Assembly (NCBI GenBank): GCA_963727035.1
Contig: CAVSEY010000015.1
Span: 1-64,000 of the forward strand
Length of the DNA stretch: 64,000 nucleotides
DNA from: Rhodoblastus sp963727035
GTDB lineage: Bacteria; Pseudomonadota; Alphaproteobacteria; Rhizobiales; Beijerinckiaceae
Reading direction: 5' to 3'
Each line of letters starts with the position of its first letter. Within the stretch, counting starts at the first letter, position 1. Positions 56,045-64,000 of the stretch are shown here, one piece after another. Below the pieces are notes generated by a model. It was given only the letters and a program-made list of their open reading frames with translations, made no database searches and had not been told where the DNA came from. The translations under genes were made by a program, and so were the position numbers.

Positions 56045-56551
56045 ATGCTCGACGCCCTGACGATCGCCATTTTCCCGGCCTTCATGATCTATGCGGCCTT
56101 TTCGGACATCTTCACGATGACGATTTCGAACTGGATTTCGGTCGGTCTCGTCGTGGCCTTCGTCCTGCTTGCGCTGCTGTTCGGTCTGCCGGCGGCGACC
56201 ATCGGCTGGCATCTCGCCGTGGGAACGATCGTCCTCGTCATCACATTCACCTTTTTCTCCTTCGGCTGGATCGGCGGCGGCGACGCCAAGCTCGCCGCGA
56301 CCACAGCGGTCTGGATGGGCGTCGAACATGTCGGCCAATATGCGCTCGGCGCGGCCCTGATCGGCGGCGCGCTGGCCCTGACGCTGCTTGCGTTTCGCCG
56401 CCTGCCCATGCCGAGCTGGGCCCGCGCCCAGGCCTGGGTGATGCGCCTCCACGACAAGAAGACCGGCGTCCCCTACGGCGTCGCGCTGGCCACCGCCGCC
56501 CTGATCCTTTATCCCGAGACCCGCATTTACCTCAGCGCGCTGGCCAGTTGA
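56045..56551 (+). CDS. cpaA: Prepilin peptidase CpaA/TadV
   Basis: A 168-residue A24 aspartic membrane peptidase. The two catalytic Asp are in AAFSDIFTM (about residue 21) and GGGDAKL (about residue 80), with four to five membrane segments. It removes the leader of the Flp pilin. ATG 56045 is favoured over 56015 because the first membrane helix then starts the protein, as in homologues. Confidence 0.9.
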   Translation: MLDALTIAIFPAFMIYAAFSDIFTMTISNWISVGLVVAFVLLALLFGLPAATIGWHLAVGTIVLVITFTFFSFGWIGGGDAKLAATTAVWMGVEHVGQYALGAALIGGALALTLLAFRRLPMPSWARAQAWVMRLHDKKTGVPYGVALATAALILYPETRIYLSALAS

Positions 56552-56731
56552 CGCCTCGGCTGCTTCCCGATTCAAGCGACGCCCCGCTTCCGCGGGGCGT
56601 CTTCATTTTCGGGCTTTCAGCCTGACGGACGTAAATTGCGAGAGATTTCATTAACCTTAATTTGACCTTTCACTGTTTCAATTCGGTCAACGTCCCCCTC
56701 GAAGACCGCATTTCGGATCGTTGAAACAGCC

Positions 56732-57583
56732 ATGAAAAAAAATCGGCTCATCTTTCTCGGCGTGGTTTTGGCTTCAGGGGCCGGCGCGTCCTATCTCGTG
56801 CTTTCGCGCCCGGCGCCGCAGGCCCCGGCGCCTGTCAAGGTCTTCGTGCAGCCTAACCCTGTCGCGAAGGACCAGATCCTGGTCGCGGCCCATGAACTGA
56901 CTTTCGGTTCGGTCGTGCAGCCGATCGACCTCGCATGGCATGACTGGCCGTCGGACAATTCGATGCCGGGGGTGATTCGCAAGTCCAATTCGCCCCATGC
57001 GATCGACGACATCAAGGATTCCGTTGTCCGCGGCTCCTTTCTGACGGGCGAGCCGATTCGGCGCGAGAAATTGTTCAAGGGCGGCGGCTCCGGCTTTCTC
57101 TCGGCGATGCTGACCCCGGGCTATCGGGCGGTGGCGATCAATATCGAGGGCAGCGGCGCCACGACGGCCGGCAATTTCATTCTGCCCAACGATCGCGTCG
57201 ACGTCGTGCGCATCTTCCGTGACGAGGACACGCCCAAAACCGGAAATGGCGACTCCTATATCGCGAAGACGCTCGTAACCAATGTCCGTGTCCTGGCCAT
57301 CGGTCAGAACGCCCAGGAGAAGGGCGGCAAGCCCTTCGCATCGGGCGCCACCGCGACGCTCGAACTTGCGCCGGAACAGGCCGAGTCCGTCATTCTCGCC
57401 CAGCGGGTCGGCCAGCTTTCGCTGGTCCTGCGCGCGATGCAGGACGGCAAGAGCGCCGCGACGCCGGCGAGCGCGGAAGGACACGATCACACCGTCACCG
57501 TGGTGCGCGCGGGCGTCCCAACCCAATCCCGTGTGCAAACGATCGACGACCTCCCCAAGCCGGGCGCCGGCCCCCAGGATTGA
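56732..57583 (+). CDS. cpaB: Tad pilus assembly protein CpaB/RcpC
   Basis: A 283-residue protein with one N-terminal membrane anchor (RLIFLGVVLASGAGASYLVL), a SAF-like domain (VKVFVQPNPVAKDQILVAAHEL, GSFLTGEPIRREKLF) and an RcpC-type beta domain (AVAINIEGSGATTAGNFILP, DRVDVVRIF, EQAESVILAQRVGQLSLVLR). It sits in the periplasm next to the secretin. First gene of a tight cpaBCDEF-tadB-tadC operon; cpaC starts 6 bases after its stop. Confidence 0.92.
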   Translation: MKKNRLIFLGVVLASGAGASYLVLSRPAPQAPAPVKVFVQPNPVAKDQILVAAHELTFGSVVQPIDLAWHDWPSDNSMPGVIRKSNSPHAIDDIKDSVVRGSFLTGEPIRREKLFKGGGSGFLSAMLTPGYRAVAINIEGSGATTAGNFILPNDRVDVVRIFRDEDTPKTGNGDSYIAKTLVTNVRVLAIGQNAQEKGGKPFASGATATLELAPEQAESVILAQRVGQLSLVLRAMQDGKSAATPASAEGHDHTVTVVRAGVPTQSRVQTIDDLPKPGAGPQD

Positions 57584-57589
57584 AAGACG

Positions 57590-59065
57590 ATGCTGAAGAA
57601 CCGCACCAGGCTCACCGGAGGCATAATCGCCCTTCTCGTCTTCGCCGCGCCGACGGCGGACGGACGCGCGCAATCCCTTAACGGAGAACAGAACGTCTCG
57701 CAGGGGCAAGAGTTCAGCCGCCGCATCACCATGGGCGTCGGCAAGTCGATCATCGTCAATCTTCCCCAGGACGCCGGGGAAATCTTCGTCGGCAATCCGG
57801 CCATCGCCAACGCCATCGTCCGCAACCCGCGCAGGATCTATATCATCGGCCGCGGCACGGGCCAGACCTCGATCTATGCAATGGACAAGCAGGGCCGCCG
57901 GATCGCGACCTTCGAAATGTCGATCGGCCGCGACATCGGCGATTTGCAGGCGATCCTCCACGCCGCCATGCCGTCCGCGCAGATCATCGCGCGCACCGTC
58001 AACGATTCCATCATCCTGACCGGGGAAGTCGATTCGCCCGGCGACATGCAGACCGCGCTCGACATCGCCAAAGGCTTCGCCGACAGCATCAACCAAACCG
58101 CGGCGGCGGGGACGGCGGCCGGCGGCGGCGCGGCCAGATCGGGGATGGTCGTCAACGCCATGATCATCAAAGGTCGGGACGAAGTGATGATCAAGGTCAC
58201 GATCGCCGAAATCCAGCGAAATATCGCCAAGCAACTCGGCGTGTCGTCCTCGACCCTCACTGGCAGTTGGGGCTCCTTCGTCCAGGACAACCCGTTCACG
58301 GTCAATGGCAGCGCGCTGACCACCGGCGCGCTCAACACGGTCTCGCATTTTGGCGGAGCGTGGACGCTGGCCCAGTCTCTTGTCGCCTTCGAACGCCAGG
58401 GCGTCGCCCATACCCTGGCCGAGCCGACCGTCACCGCGGTGTCGGGCGAAAGCGCGAAATTCACGGTGGGCGGCCAAGTCCCTGTCAACGCGGGCTATAC
58501 CTGCAACGGCCCCACGGCCGGCGGCTCCGTGTCGACCTGCGCGGCGTCGATCCAATATGTGCCCTATGGCGTGACCCTGAACTTCACGCCGGTCGTCCTG
58601 TCCTCCGGCCGCATTTCGCTGCGCCTCGCCACCGAGGTTTCGGAAATCGATCCCGCGACCTCGTCGATCATCAACGGCTCGAGCGTGCCGGGCTTCCGGA
58701 CCCGGCGCCATGAAACCACCGTCGAATTGCCGAGCGGAGGCTCGCTGGCGACCGCCGGCCTGATCCAGAGCATCTCGAATCAGGCTCAAAACGGCACGCC
58801 CGGCGTCATGAACCTGCCGATCCTCGGTCAGCTCTTTCGCTCGCGCGACTATCAGCGGCAGGAAACCGAGATGCTGATCATCGTGACGCCTTATCTGGTC
58901 AAGCCAGTGCCCAACAGCGCGCTGGCGCGGCCCGACGACAATTTCTCCGACGCCAACGACCCCCAGGCCTGGCTGCTCGGCCGCGTGAACAAGCTCTATT
59001 CGACCACCGACAATCCCGAGGCGGCCGCCCATTTCAGCGGGCGTGTAGGCTTCATCCACGATTGA
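57590..59065 (+). CDS. cpaC: Tad pilus outer-membrane secretin CpaC/RcpA
   Basis: A 491-residue secretin with signal peptide (IIALLVFAAPTADGRAQ), pilus-assembly N-domain (SIIVNLPQDAGEIFVGNPAI), a BON-like segment (ARTVNDSIILTGEVDSP) and the secretin core (AEPTVTAVSGESAKFTVGG, GVTLNFTPVVLSSGRISLRL, MNLPILGQLFRS, ETEMLIIVTPYLV). It forms the multimeric outer-membrane channel for the Flp pilus. Confidence 0.95.
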   Translation: MLKNRTRLTGGIIALLVFAAPTADGRAQSLNGEQNVSQGQEFSRRITMGVGKSIIVNLPQDAGEIFVGNPAIANAIVRNPRRIYIIGRGTGQTSIYAMDKQGRRIATFEMSIGRDIGDLQAILHAAMPSAQIIARTVNDSIILTGEVDSPGDMQTALDIAKGFADSINQTAAAGTAAGGGAARSGMVVNAMIIKGRDEVMIKVTIAEIQRNIAKQLGVSSSTLTGSWGSFVQDNPFTVNGSALTTGALNTVSHFGGAWTLAQSLVAFERQGVAHTLAEPTVTAVSGESAKFTVGGQVPVNAGYTCNGPTAGGSVSTCAASIQYVPYGVTLNFTPVVLSSGRISLRLATEVSEIDPATSSIINGSSVPGFRTRRHETTVELPSGGSLATAGLIQSISNQAQNGTPGVMNLPILGQLFRSRDYQRQETEMLIIVTPYLVKPVPNSALARPDDNFSDANDPQAWLLGRVNKLYSTTDNPEAAAHFSGRVGFIHD

Positions 59066-59151
59066 GCTCCGCCAGGGTCCGCCCGCGCAAAGCCGCTGGC
59101 GGGTTGGAAGCGAGGCCTGACCGTCAAGCGCAACGATCGTACGGATTCCAA

Positions 59152-59901
59152 ATGTCGCATTCTCGCCTTCTCGCTACCGCAGCCGGCCGACGGGCCCCCA
59201 CAAGACTGAGATTCGCCGCGCTCATGGCTCTTGCCGCGCCGCTTGCGGCCTGTTCGGGCGCCGATCGCGTCGTCACCGGATCCATCGTGCCGGACGACTA
59301 TCGCATCCGGCATCCGATCGAACTTCGTGAAGGCTGGGCGCGTCTCGATGTGTTCCCTGAAGTGCGCAATGGCGTGCTTGACGAAAGGAGCCGGGCCCAG
59401 GTTCGTGAATTCGCTCGGGAATACAGGAACCATGGCTCCGGCGAAATCGTGCTGGCGCTGCCTCAAGGCGGCCGCGGCGGCGCGGAGGCGCGCGCCGCCG
59501 AGCCCGGCCTGCGCCGTGCGCTCGCCTCCGGCGGCGCCCATGGTCCCGTGCGCATCTCCACTTATCAGGTCGCCGACCCGTCGCTCGCCGCGCCGGTTCG
59601 TCTCTCCTATGCGACGATCACGGCCAGGGTCGACACGCGCTGCGGCCAATGGCCGAACGACCTCGCTTCCGGATCTTCCGTGGTCGGCTGGGAGAACCGG
59701 GAATATTGGAATTTTGGCTGCTCGACCCAGCAGATGATGGCGACTCAGGTCGCCGATCCACGCGATCTGGTCGGCCCGGTCGCGGTCGCCCCGCCCAATT
59801 CAACCATCCGCGGCCGCGCCATCGACGCCGTGCGCAAGGGCGACGACCCCGGCACCAACTGGAAAACGAAGAATTCCAACATCGGCACGTTGGGGAACTG
59901 A
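59152..59901 (+). CDS. cpaD: Tad pilus lipoprotein CpaD
   Basis: A 249-residue lipoprotein with lipobox LAAC (FAALMALAAPLAACSG). The CpaD body has DDYRIRHPIELREG, a predicted OmpA-like middle, WPNDLASGS and NFGCSTQQMMATQVADPRDLVGP. ATG 59152 is chosen because it places a normal-length signal peptide at the N-terminus; a frame from 59062 would add 30 residues overlapping the cpaC stop. It probably helps CpaC reach the outer membrane. Confidence 0.9.
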   Translation: MSHSRLLATAAGRRAPTRLRFAALMALAAPLAACSGADRVVTGSIVPDDYRIRHPIELREGWARLDVFPEVRNGVLDERSRAQVREFAREYRNHGSGEIVLALPQGGRGGAEARAAEPGLRRALASGGAHGPVRISTYQVADPSLAAPVRLSYATITARVDTRCGQWPNDLASGSSVVGWENREYWNFGCSTQQMMATQVADPRDLVGPVAVAPPNSTIRGRAIDAVRKGDDPGTNWKTKNSNIGTLGN

Positions 59902-59904
59902 GCC

Positions 59905-61155
59905 ATGGCGACCGAGTGCTTACATCCCACCGCGGCGGCTTTGGAGGCGACGCCCATCGCGCCGCTGCCGCGCATTTCCCTCCAGGCTTTCTGCGAAACC
60001 GCCGATCTCGCCGCGACGATCAACGAGGCGGCGAACGACCGCCGCATGGAAAGGACCCATGTCAAGGTAAACATGGGCGGCGCTCCGGCCGCGCTCGAGG
60101 CCTATCGCACGTCGCCGACCCCCAATGTCATCGTGATCGAAAGCAGCGCCTCGCGCGACGAAATGCTTGCGCAGCTCGAGGCTTTGGCGGAATTCTGCGA
60201 CCCTGGAACCAAGGTGGTCGTCATCGGGCGCCACAACGACATCCCGCTCTATCGCGAGTTGATGGCGCGCGCCGTGAGCGAATATCTGGTCCAGCCGATC
60301 GGCGTGATGGATTTCGTCGCCGCCCTTTCCCAACTTTACAACCAGGACGTCGCCGCGCCGGTGGGACGGGTCATCGCCGTGTACGGCTGCAAGGGCGGCG
60401 TCGGCTCGTCTTGCATTGCCCATAATCTCGCCTGGTCGATCGCCCGGGACCTCGACTCCGCGACGGTGATCATCGATCTCGACCTGCCCTTCGGCACAAC
60501 CGGACTGGACTTCAATCAGGATCCGCCGCAGGGAATCGCCGAAGCCGTGTTTTCGCCCGATCGCCTCGACGCCAATCTGCTGGACCGCCTCCTGTCGAAA
60601 TGCAGCGAAAAGCTGTCCATCCTCACAGCGCCGGCGACGGTCGAGCGGGCTTACGACCTCGCCGAAACGGCGTTCGACCCGCTGATCGAAATTCTACGCG
60701 GGTCAACGCCTTATATCGTGCTGGACATACCCCACGTCTGGACCGCCTGGTCGCGCCGCCTGCTTTCGACGGCGGACGAGACCTTCATCGTCGCGTCGCC
60801 GGAGCTCGCGAGCTTGCGCAACGCCAAGGGCCTGCTCGACACTTTGCGCGCCGCGCGGCGCAACGATCCCGCGCCGCGCGTCGTGCTTAACGGCGTGGGC
60901 ATGCCAAAGCGTCCGGAAATCTCGGTCGAGGATTTCGGCAAGGGGCTGGAAGTGGAGCCCGTCGCGGTCGTGCCCTTCAACGCGAAGATGTTTGGCGGCG
61001 CTTCAAACAATGGCCAGATGATCGCAGAGGTCGAGGACGGCGCCAAGACGGCGGCGATTTTCGACGATCTGGCCCGGCTCGCCACCGGCCGGTCCGCCAT
61101 CAAACGCGAGCGCAAGGGTTTTCTCGAACCGCTGCTTGCGGTTCTAAAGGGCTGA
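59905..61155 (+). CDS. cpaE: Tad pilus localisation ATPase CpaE/TadZ
   Basis: A 416-residue protein. An N-terminal receiver-like domain (about 45-140) lacks a clear phospho-acceptor pattern, and a MinD/ParA-like ATPase follows, with the deviant Walker A GCKGGVGSSCIAHNLAW, in which the usual KT of the P-loop is SS, as is typical of CpaE/TadZ. It positions the pilus machine at a cell pole. cpaD ends 3 bases before it. Confidence 0.92.
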   Translation: MATECLHPTAAALEATPIAPLPRISLQAFCETADLAATINEAANDRRMERTHVKVNMGGAPAALEAYRTSPTPNVIVIESSASRDEMLAQLEALAEFCDPGTKVVVIGRHNDIPLYRELMARAVSEYLVQPIGVMDFVAALSQLYNQDVAAPVGRVIAVYGCKGGVGSSCIAHNLAWSIARDLDSATVIIDLDLPFGTTGLDFNQDPPQGIAEAVFSPDRLDANLLDRLLSKCSEKLSILTAPATVERAYDLAETAFDPLIEILRGSTPYIVLDIPHVWTAWSRRLLSTADETFIVASPELASLRNAKGLLDTLRAARRNDPAPRVVLNGVGMPKRPEISVEDFGKGLEVEPVAVVPFNAKMFGGASNNGQMIAEVEDGAKTAAIFDDLARLATGRSAIKRERKGFLEPLLAVLKG

Positions 61156-61195
61156 AGCCGAACGCGCGCAGCGCATTGGGAGTACGGGAAGGACA

Positions 61196-62609
61196 ATGTT
61201 CGGAAAGCGCTCGGGCGCCGGCGGCGCCACGCCAACCATGCCGCGGAAACCGGCTGCGGCCGAGTCTCCTGTCTCGGCGCTGCTTCCGCAGGCGCCCCCG
61301 CCTCCCCCGGCGCCGGAACCGCGCCGGTCGGACGATTATTTCCAGACCAAGAGCATGATCTTCGGGGCCCTTATCGAGGCCATCGACCTGTCGCAGCTCT
61401 CAAGAACTCGACGCGGACAATGCGCGCGAAGAGATCCGCGACATCGTCAACGAAATCATTTCCATCAAGAATGTCGTCATGTCGATCGCCGAGCAGGAGG
61501 ACATGCTCGACGACATCTGCAACGACGTGCTGGGCTATGGGCCGCTTGAACCTCTTCTCGCGCGCGACGACATTGCGGACATCATGGTGAACGGCGCCAC
61601 CCGCACCTTCATCGAAGTCGGCGGCAAGATCCAGCTCACCAATGTGCGCTTCCGCGACAATGCGCAGTTGATGAACATATGCCAGCGCATCGTCAGCCAG
61701 GTCGGCCGCCGCGTGGACGAGTCCTCGCCGATCTGCGACGCGCGCCTGCTCGACGGCTCCCGCGTCAACGTCATCGCGCCGCCGCTCGCCATCGACGGCC
61801 CCGCTCTGACCATTCGTAAGTTCAAGAAGGACAAGCTGACGCTCGAACAGCTGGTCCAGTTCGGCTCGCTTTCGCCCGAAGGCTCCGAAATTCTCAAGGT
61901 CATCGGCCGCGTGCGCTGCAATGTGCTGATCTCGGGCGGCACCGGCTCCGGCAAGACCACTTTGCTCAACTGCCTGACGCGCCATATCGACACCGACGAA
62001 CGCGTGATCACCTGCGAGGACGCTGCGGAACTTCAGCTGCAGCAGCCCCATGTGGTGCGGCTCGAAACCCGGCCGCCCAATCTCGAGGGCCAGGGCCAGG
62101 TGACGATGCGCGATCTGGTCAAGAACTGCCTGCGTATGCGTCCCGAACGCATCATCGTCGGCGAAGTGCGCGGCCCGGAGGCCTTCGACCTCCTCCAGGC
62201 CATGAACACCGGCCATGACGGTTCGATGGGAACGCTTCACGCCAATTCCCCGCGCGAGGCCCTGAGCCGCCTCGAATCCATGATCACCATGGGCGGCTAC
62301 GCCCTGCCGCCGCGCACCATCCGCGAGATGATCGTCGCGTCGATCGACGTCATTATCCAGGCCGCGCGCCTGCGCGACGGCTCGCGCCGCATCACCCACG
62401 TCACCGAAGTCATGGGACTTGAAGGCGATGTCGTCGTCACCCAGGACCTGTTCCTCTATGACATTCTGGGCGAGGACGCCAATGGAAAGCTGAAGGGCCG
62501 CCACCGCTCGACCGGAATCGGGCGTCCTCGTTTCTGGGAGCGCGCGCGTTATTTTGGCGAGGAAGAGCGGCTCGCGGCGGCGCTCGACGCATCCTTCGCG
62601 AGCGAATGA
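61196..62609 (+). CDS. cpaF: Tad pilus secretion ATPase CpaF/TadA, frameshifted
   Basis: A type II/IV secretion ATPase of about 470 residues: N-terminal disordered Pro-rich region (PQAPPPPPAPEPRRSDDYFQ), helical domain, then GYGPLEPLLARDDIADIMVNG, Walker A GGTGSGKTTLLNCLTRH, Asp/His boxes and RMRPERIIVGEVRGPEAFDLL. One extra base at about 61400 splits the first 68 residues from the rest (IDLSQL then ELDADNAREEIRD). It powers pilus assembly. Confidence 0.92.
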
Positions 62610-62627
62610 AAGCACGGGCCTTCAGTC

Positions 62628-63611
62628 ATGGATATCCGCTCCGCCCTCATCATCCTTCTGACCGTCTTCACGGTCGCCGGCGGCTTTTACGTGCTGGTCT
62701 ATCCCTATCTCACGGGTGAGGCGGCCGCAGAAAAGCGCAGGGAGCAGATCACGTCGAAAGCCGGACCGCGCCGCGCGCCCGGCGAAAGGTCAGTCGACGC
62801 GGCGGCGCGGCGCAAGCAGATCGCGGACAGCCTCAGGGAAGTCGAGGAGCGCAGCACCGAAAAGGCGAAGGTTTCGTTGGAGACGCGCATCGCCCGGGCC
62901 GGCCTCAATCTGAGCCGAAACAATTTCTTCATGATTTCCGGCGCCCTGGGGATTTTTTCCGGGCTGCTCATTTTCATGGTGACCCGCAACCCGCTCGCCG
63001 CTTTGGCCGGTCCGGTCATCGGCGGGTTCGGCCTGCCGAATTTTGTGCTGAAATTCCTGGCGAACCGTCGGCTGAAGAAATTCACCCATGAATTTCCCAA
63101 TGCGATCGACGTCATCATTCGCGGTGTGAAAGCTGGCCTCCCGCTCGCCGACACGCTTCGGATGATCGCGTCCGAAGGCCATGAGCCGGTGCGCAGCGAG
63201 TTCCGGCAGATCGTCGAATCGCAAACGCTCGGCCTGACCGTGTCCGAGGCGGTCGAGCGCTTGCCCTTGCGCATTCCCACGCCCGAAACGAATTATTTCG
63301 TCATCGTCGTCTCGATCCAGCAGAAGACGGGCGGCAATCTTGGCGAAGCTCTCGGCAATCTGTCCACGGTCATGCGCGAGCGCAAGAAGATGCGCGACAA
63401 GGTCAAGGCGTTCTCCGCGGAGGCCAAGGCCTCGGCGGTCATCATCGGATTGCTGCCGGTGATCGTCGCCTTTCTCCTCTACCTCACCAGCCCGCACTTC
63501 ATAGAACTGCTGTGGACCACCAAACAGGGGCGCGGCATGCTCGTCGTCGCCTCCTTGCTGGAGGCCGGGGGCGCGTTCGTGATGAAGAGGATGATTGATT
63601 TCGATGTCTGA
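62628..63611 (+). CDS. tadB: Tad pilus inner-membrane platform protein TadB
   Basis: A 327-residue GspF-type membrane protein. There is an N-terminal membrane segment (LIILLTVFTVAGGFYVLVYP), a basic cytoplasmic stretch, two central segments (about 100-145), the GspF domain (FPNAIDVIIRGVKAGLPLADTL, TGGNLGEALGNLSTVMRER) and C-terminal segments. It pairs with TadC as platform for CpaF. Confidence 0.92.
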   Translation: MDIRSALIILLTVFTVAGGFYVLVYPYLTGEAAAEKRREQITSKAGPRRAPGERSVDAAARRKQIADSLREVEERSTEKAKVSLETRIARAGLNLSRNNFFMISGALGIFSGLLIFMVTRNPLAALAGPVIGGFGLPNFVLKFLANRRLKKFTHEFPNAIDVIIRGVKAGLPLADTLRMIASEGHEPVRSEFRQIVESQTLGLTVSEAVERLPLRIPTPETNYFVIVVSIQQKTGGNLGEALGNLSTVMRERKKMRDKVKAFSAEAKASAVIIGLLPVIVAFLLYLTSPHFIELLWTTKQGRGMLVVASLLEAGGAFVMKRMIDFDV

Positions 63612-63644
63612 CGACCTTCGCGGAATTCGACAGGGCCGAACGCC

Positions 63645-64000
63645 ATGATGGAACTGATCGTCGAGAAAGTCACCGATTCACGGACCTGGCTGGCGCTGCT
63701 CGTGGGCGTGTTCACCATCGCCAGCCTGCTTTCGGTCGGCCTCCCCCTGATCGAGGGCGATCGCCTCGCCGACCGGATGAAGCTCGTCGCTTCCGAGCGC
63801 GAACGAATCCGGGCGCGCGAGCGCGAGAAGCTGTCGAAACGCAATACCGGCAAGCTGAGGGCGACGCCAAAAGCCTATATGAAGGACATCGTCGATAAAT
63901 ACAGCCTCTCGAAATGGCTCGGCACGGAGCAGGCCAAGTCGCAATTGACGATGGCGGGCTTTCGCGGCGCGCAGGCCGAGATCGGCTTCCTGTTCTTTCG
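63645..64000 (+). CDS. tadC: Tad pilus inner-membrane platform protein TadC, cut by window end
   Basis: ATG 63645, 33 bases after the tadB stop; the frame is open to the last base (118 codons visible). It has an N-terminal membrane segment (TWLALLVGVFTIASLLSVGL), a basic helical stretch (ERERIRARERE), then YSLSKWLGTEQAKSQLTMAGFRGAQAE, the TadC pattern. The GspF domain lies beyond the edge. Confidence 0.88.
   Translation, partial: MMELIVEKVTDSRTWLALLVGVFTIASLLSVGLPLIEGDRLADRMKLVASERERIRAREREKLSKRNTGKLRATPKAYMKDIVDKYSLSKWLGTEQAKSQLTMAGFRGAQAEIGFLFF

Noticed and set aside
56651..56667. CtrA-type or sigma-70 site upstream of cpaB (TTAACCTTAATTTGACC)
   Set aside because: Half-site spacing does not match TTAA-N7-TTAA, and no -10 lies at a suitable distance from TTGACC.
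56774..59059. Leftward frame of about 760 codons opposite cpaB and cpaC
   Set aside because: Antisense shadow with His/Asp/Arg-rich low-complexity translation; the opposite strand encodes two intact pilus proteins.

Overview
The window is high-GC DNA from an alphaproteobacterium, most likely Hyphomicrobiales (Rhizobiales), perhaps a Methylocystaceae/Beijerinckiaceae relative. The order is inferred from the gene mix: a MeaB GTPase, AcuI-like reductase, PPDK, the ImuA-ImuB-DnaE2 mutagenesis cassette behind a GAAC-N7-GAAC (alphaproteobacterial LexA) box, and a Flp/Cpa/Tad pilus locus. The genus is a guess. No rRNA, tRNA or CRISPR was seen.

Layout. 1-15.8 kb is ordinary chromosome: a LysR regulator, a glycine-zipper lipoprotein-like protein, an acrylyl-CoA reductase-like enzyme, a membrane GGDEF-EAL protein, a DUF1622 protein, a GlcD-like FAD oxidase, the overlapping dxs-tlyA-rlmD operon, an HdeD-like protein, PPDK, a YjbQ-like protein and MeaB. 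15.8-47.3 kb is a siphovirus-type prophage or GTA-like element without integrase or replication genes. It holds a leftward RusA-like/DUF6456-like pair, a divergent S24 repressor with an SOS box and candidate operators, then rightward packaging, head, tail, tailspike and lysis modules. 47.4-53.1 kb is the SOS cassette imuA-imuB-dnaE2. 53.3-64 kb has a PAP2-family membrane protein and the Flp pilin with cpaA-B-C-D-E-F-tadB-tadC, the last cut by the window edge.

The most unusual part is 20.0-23.9 kb. The portal protein carries a variable C-terminal tail after a DQPRDDHGRWT motif and is followed by a small TPR-like gene. Next comes a second, 5'-truncated copy of the portal C-terminal region with the same motif but a different tail, followed by a different small gene. 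Then comes a third portal fragment cut off at the 3' end of a reversed hisC gene. This is the architecture of polymorphic toxin/immunity loci with displaced 'orphan' cassettes (CDI, Rhs, MuF), here built on a portal gene. The toxin and immunity roles are inferred, not shown.

Caveat: at least a dozen conserved genes (rlmD, yjbQ, terL, hisC, the prohead protease, dnaE2, cpaF and others) are each broken by one- or two-place single-base indels, several in homopolymers, with both halves otherwise intact. This looks like assembly or sequencing error rather than mass pseudogenisation, so these are annotated as frameshifted CDSs across their full span.
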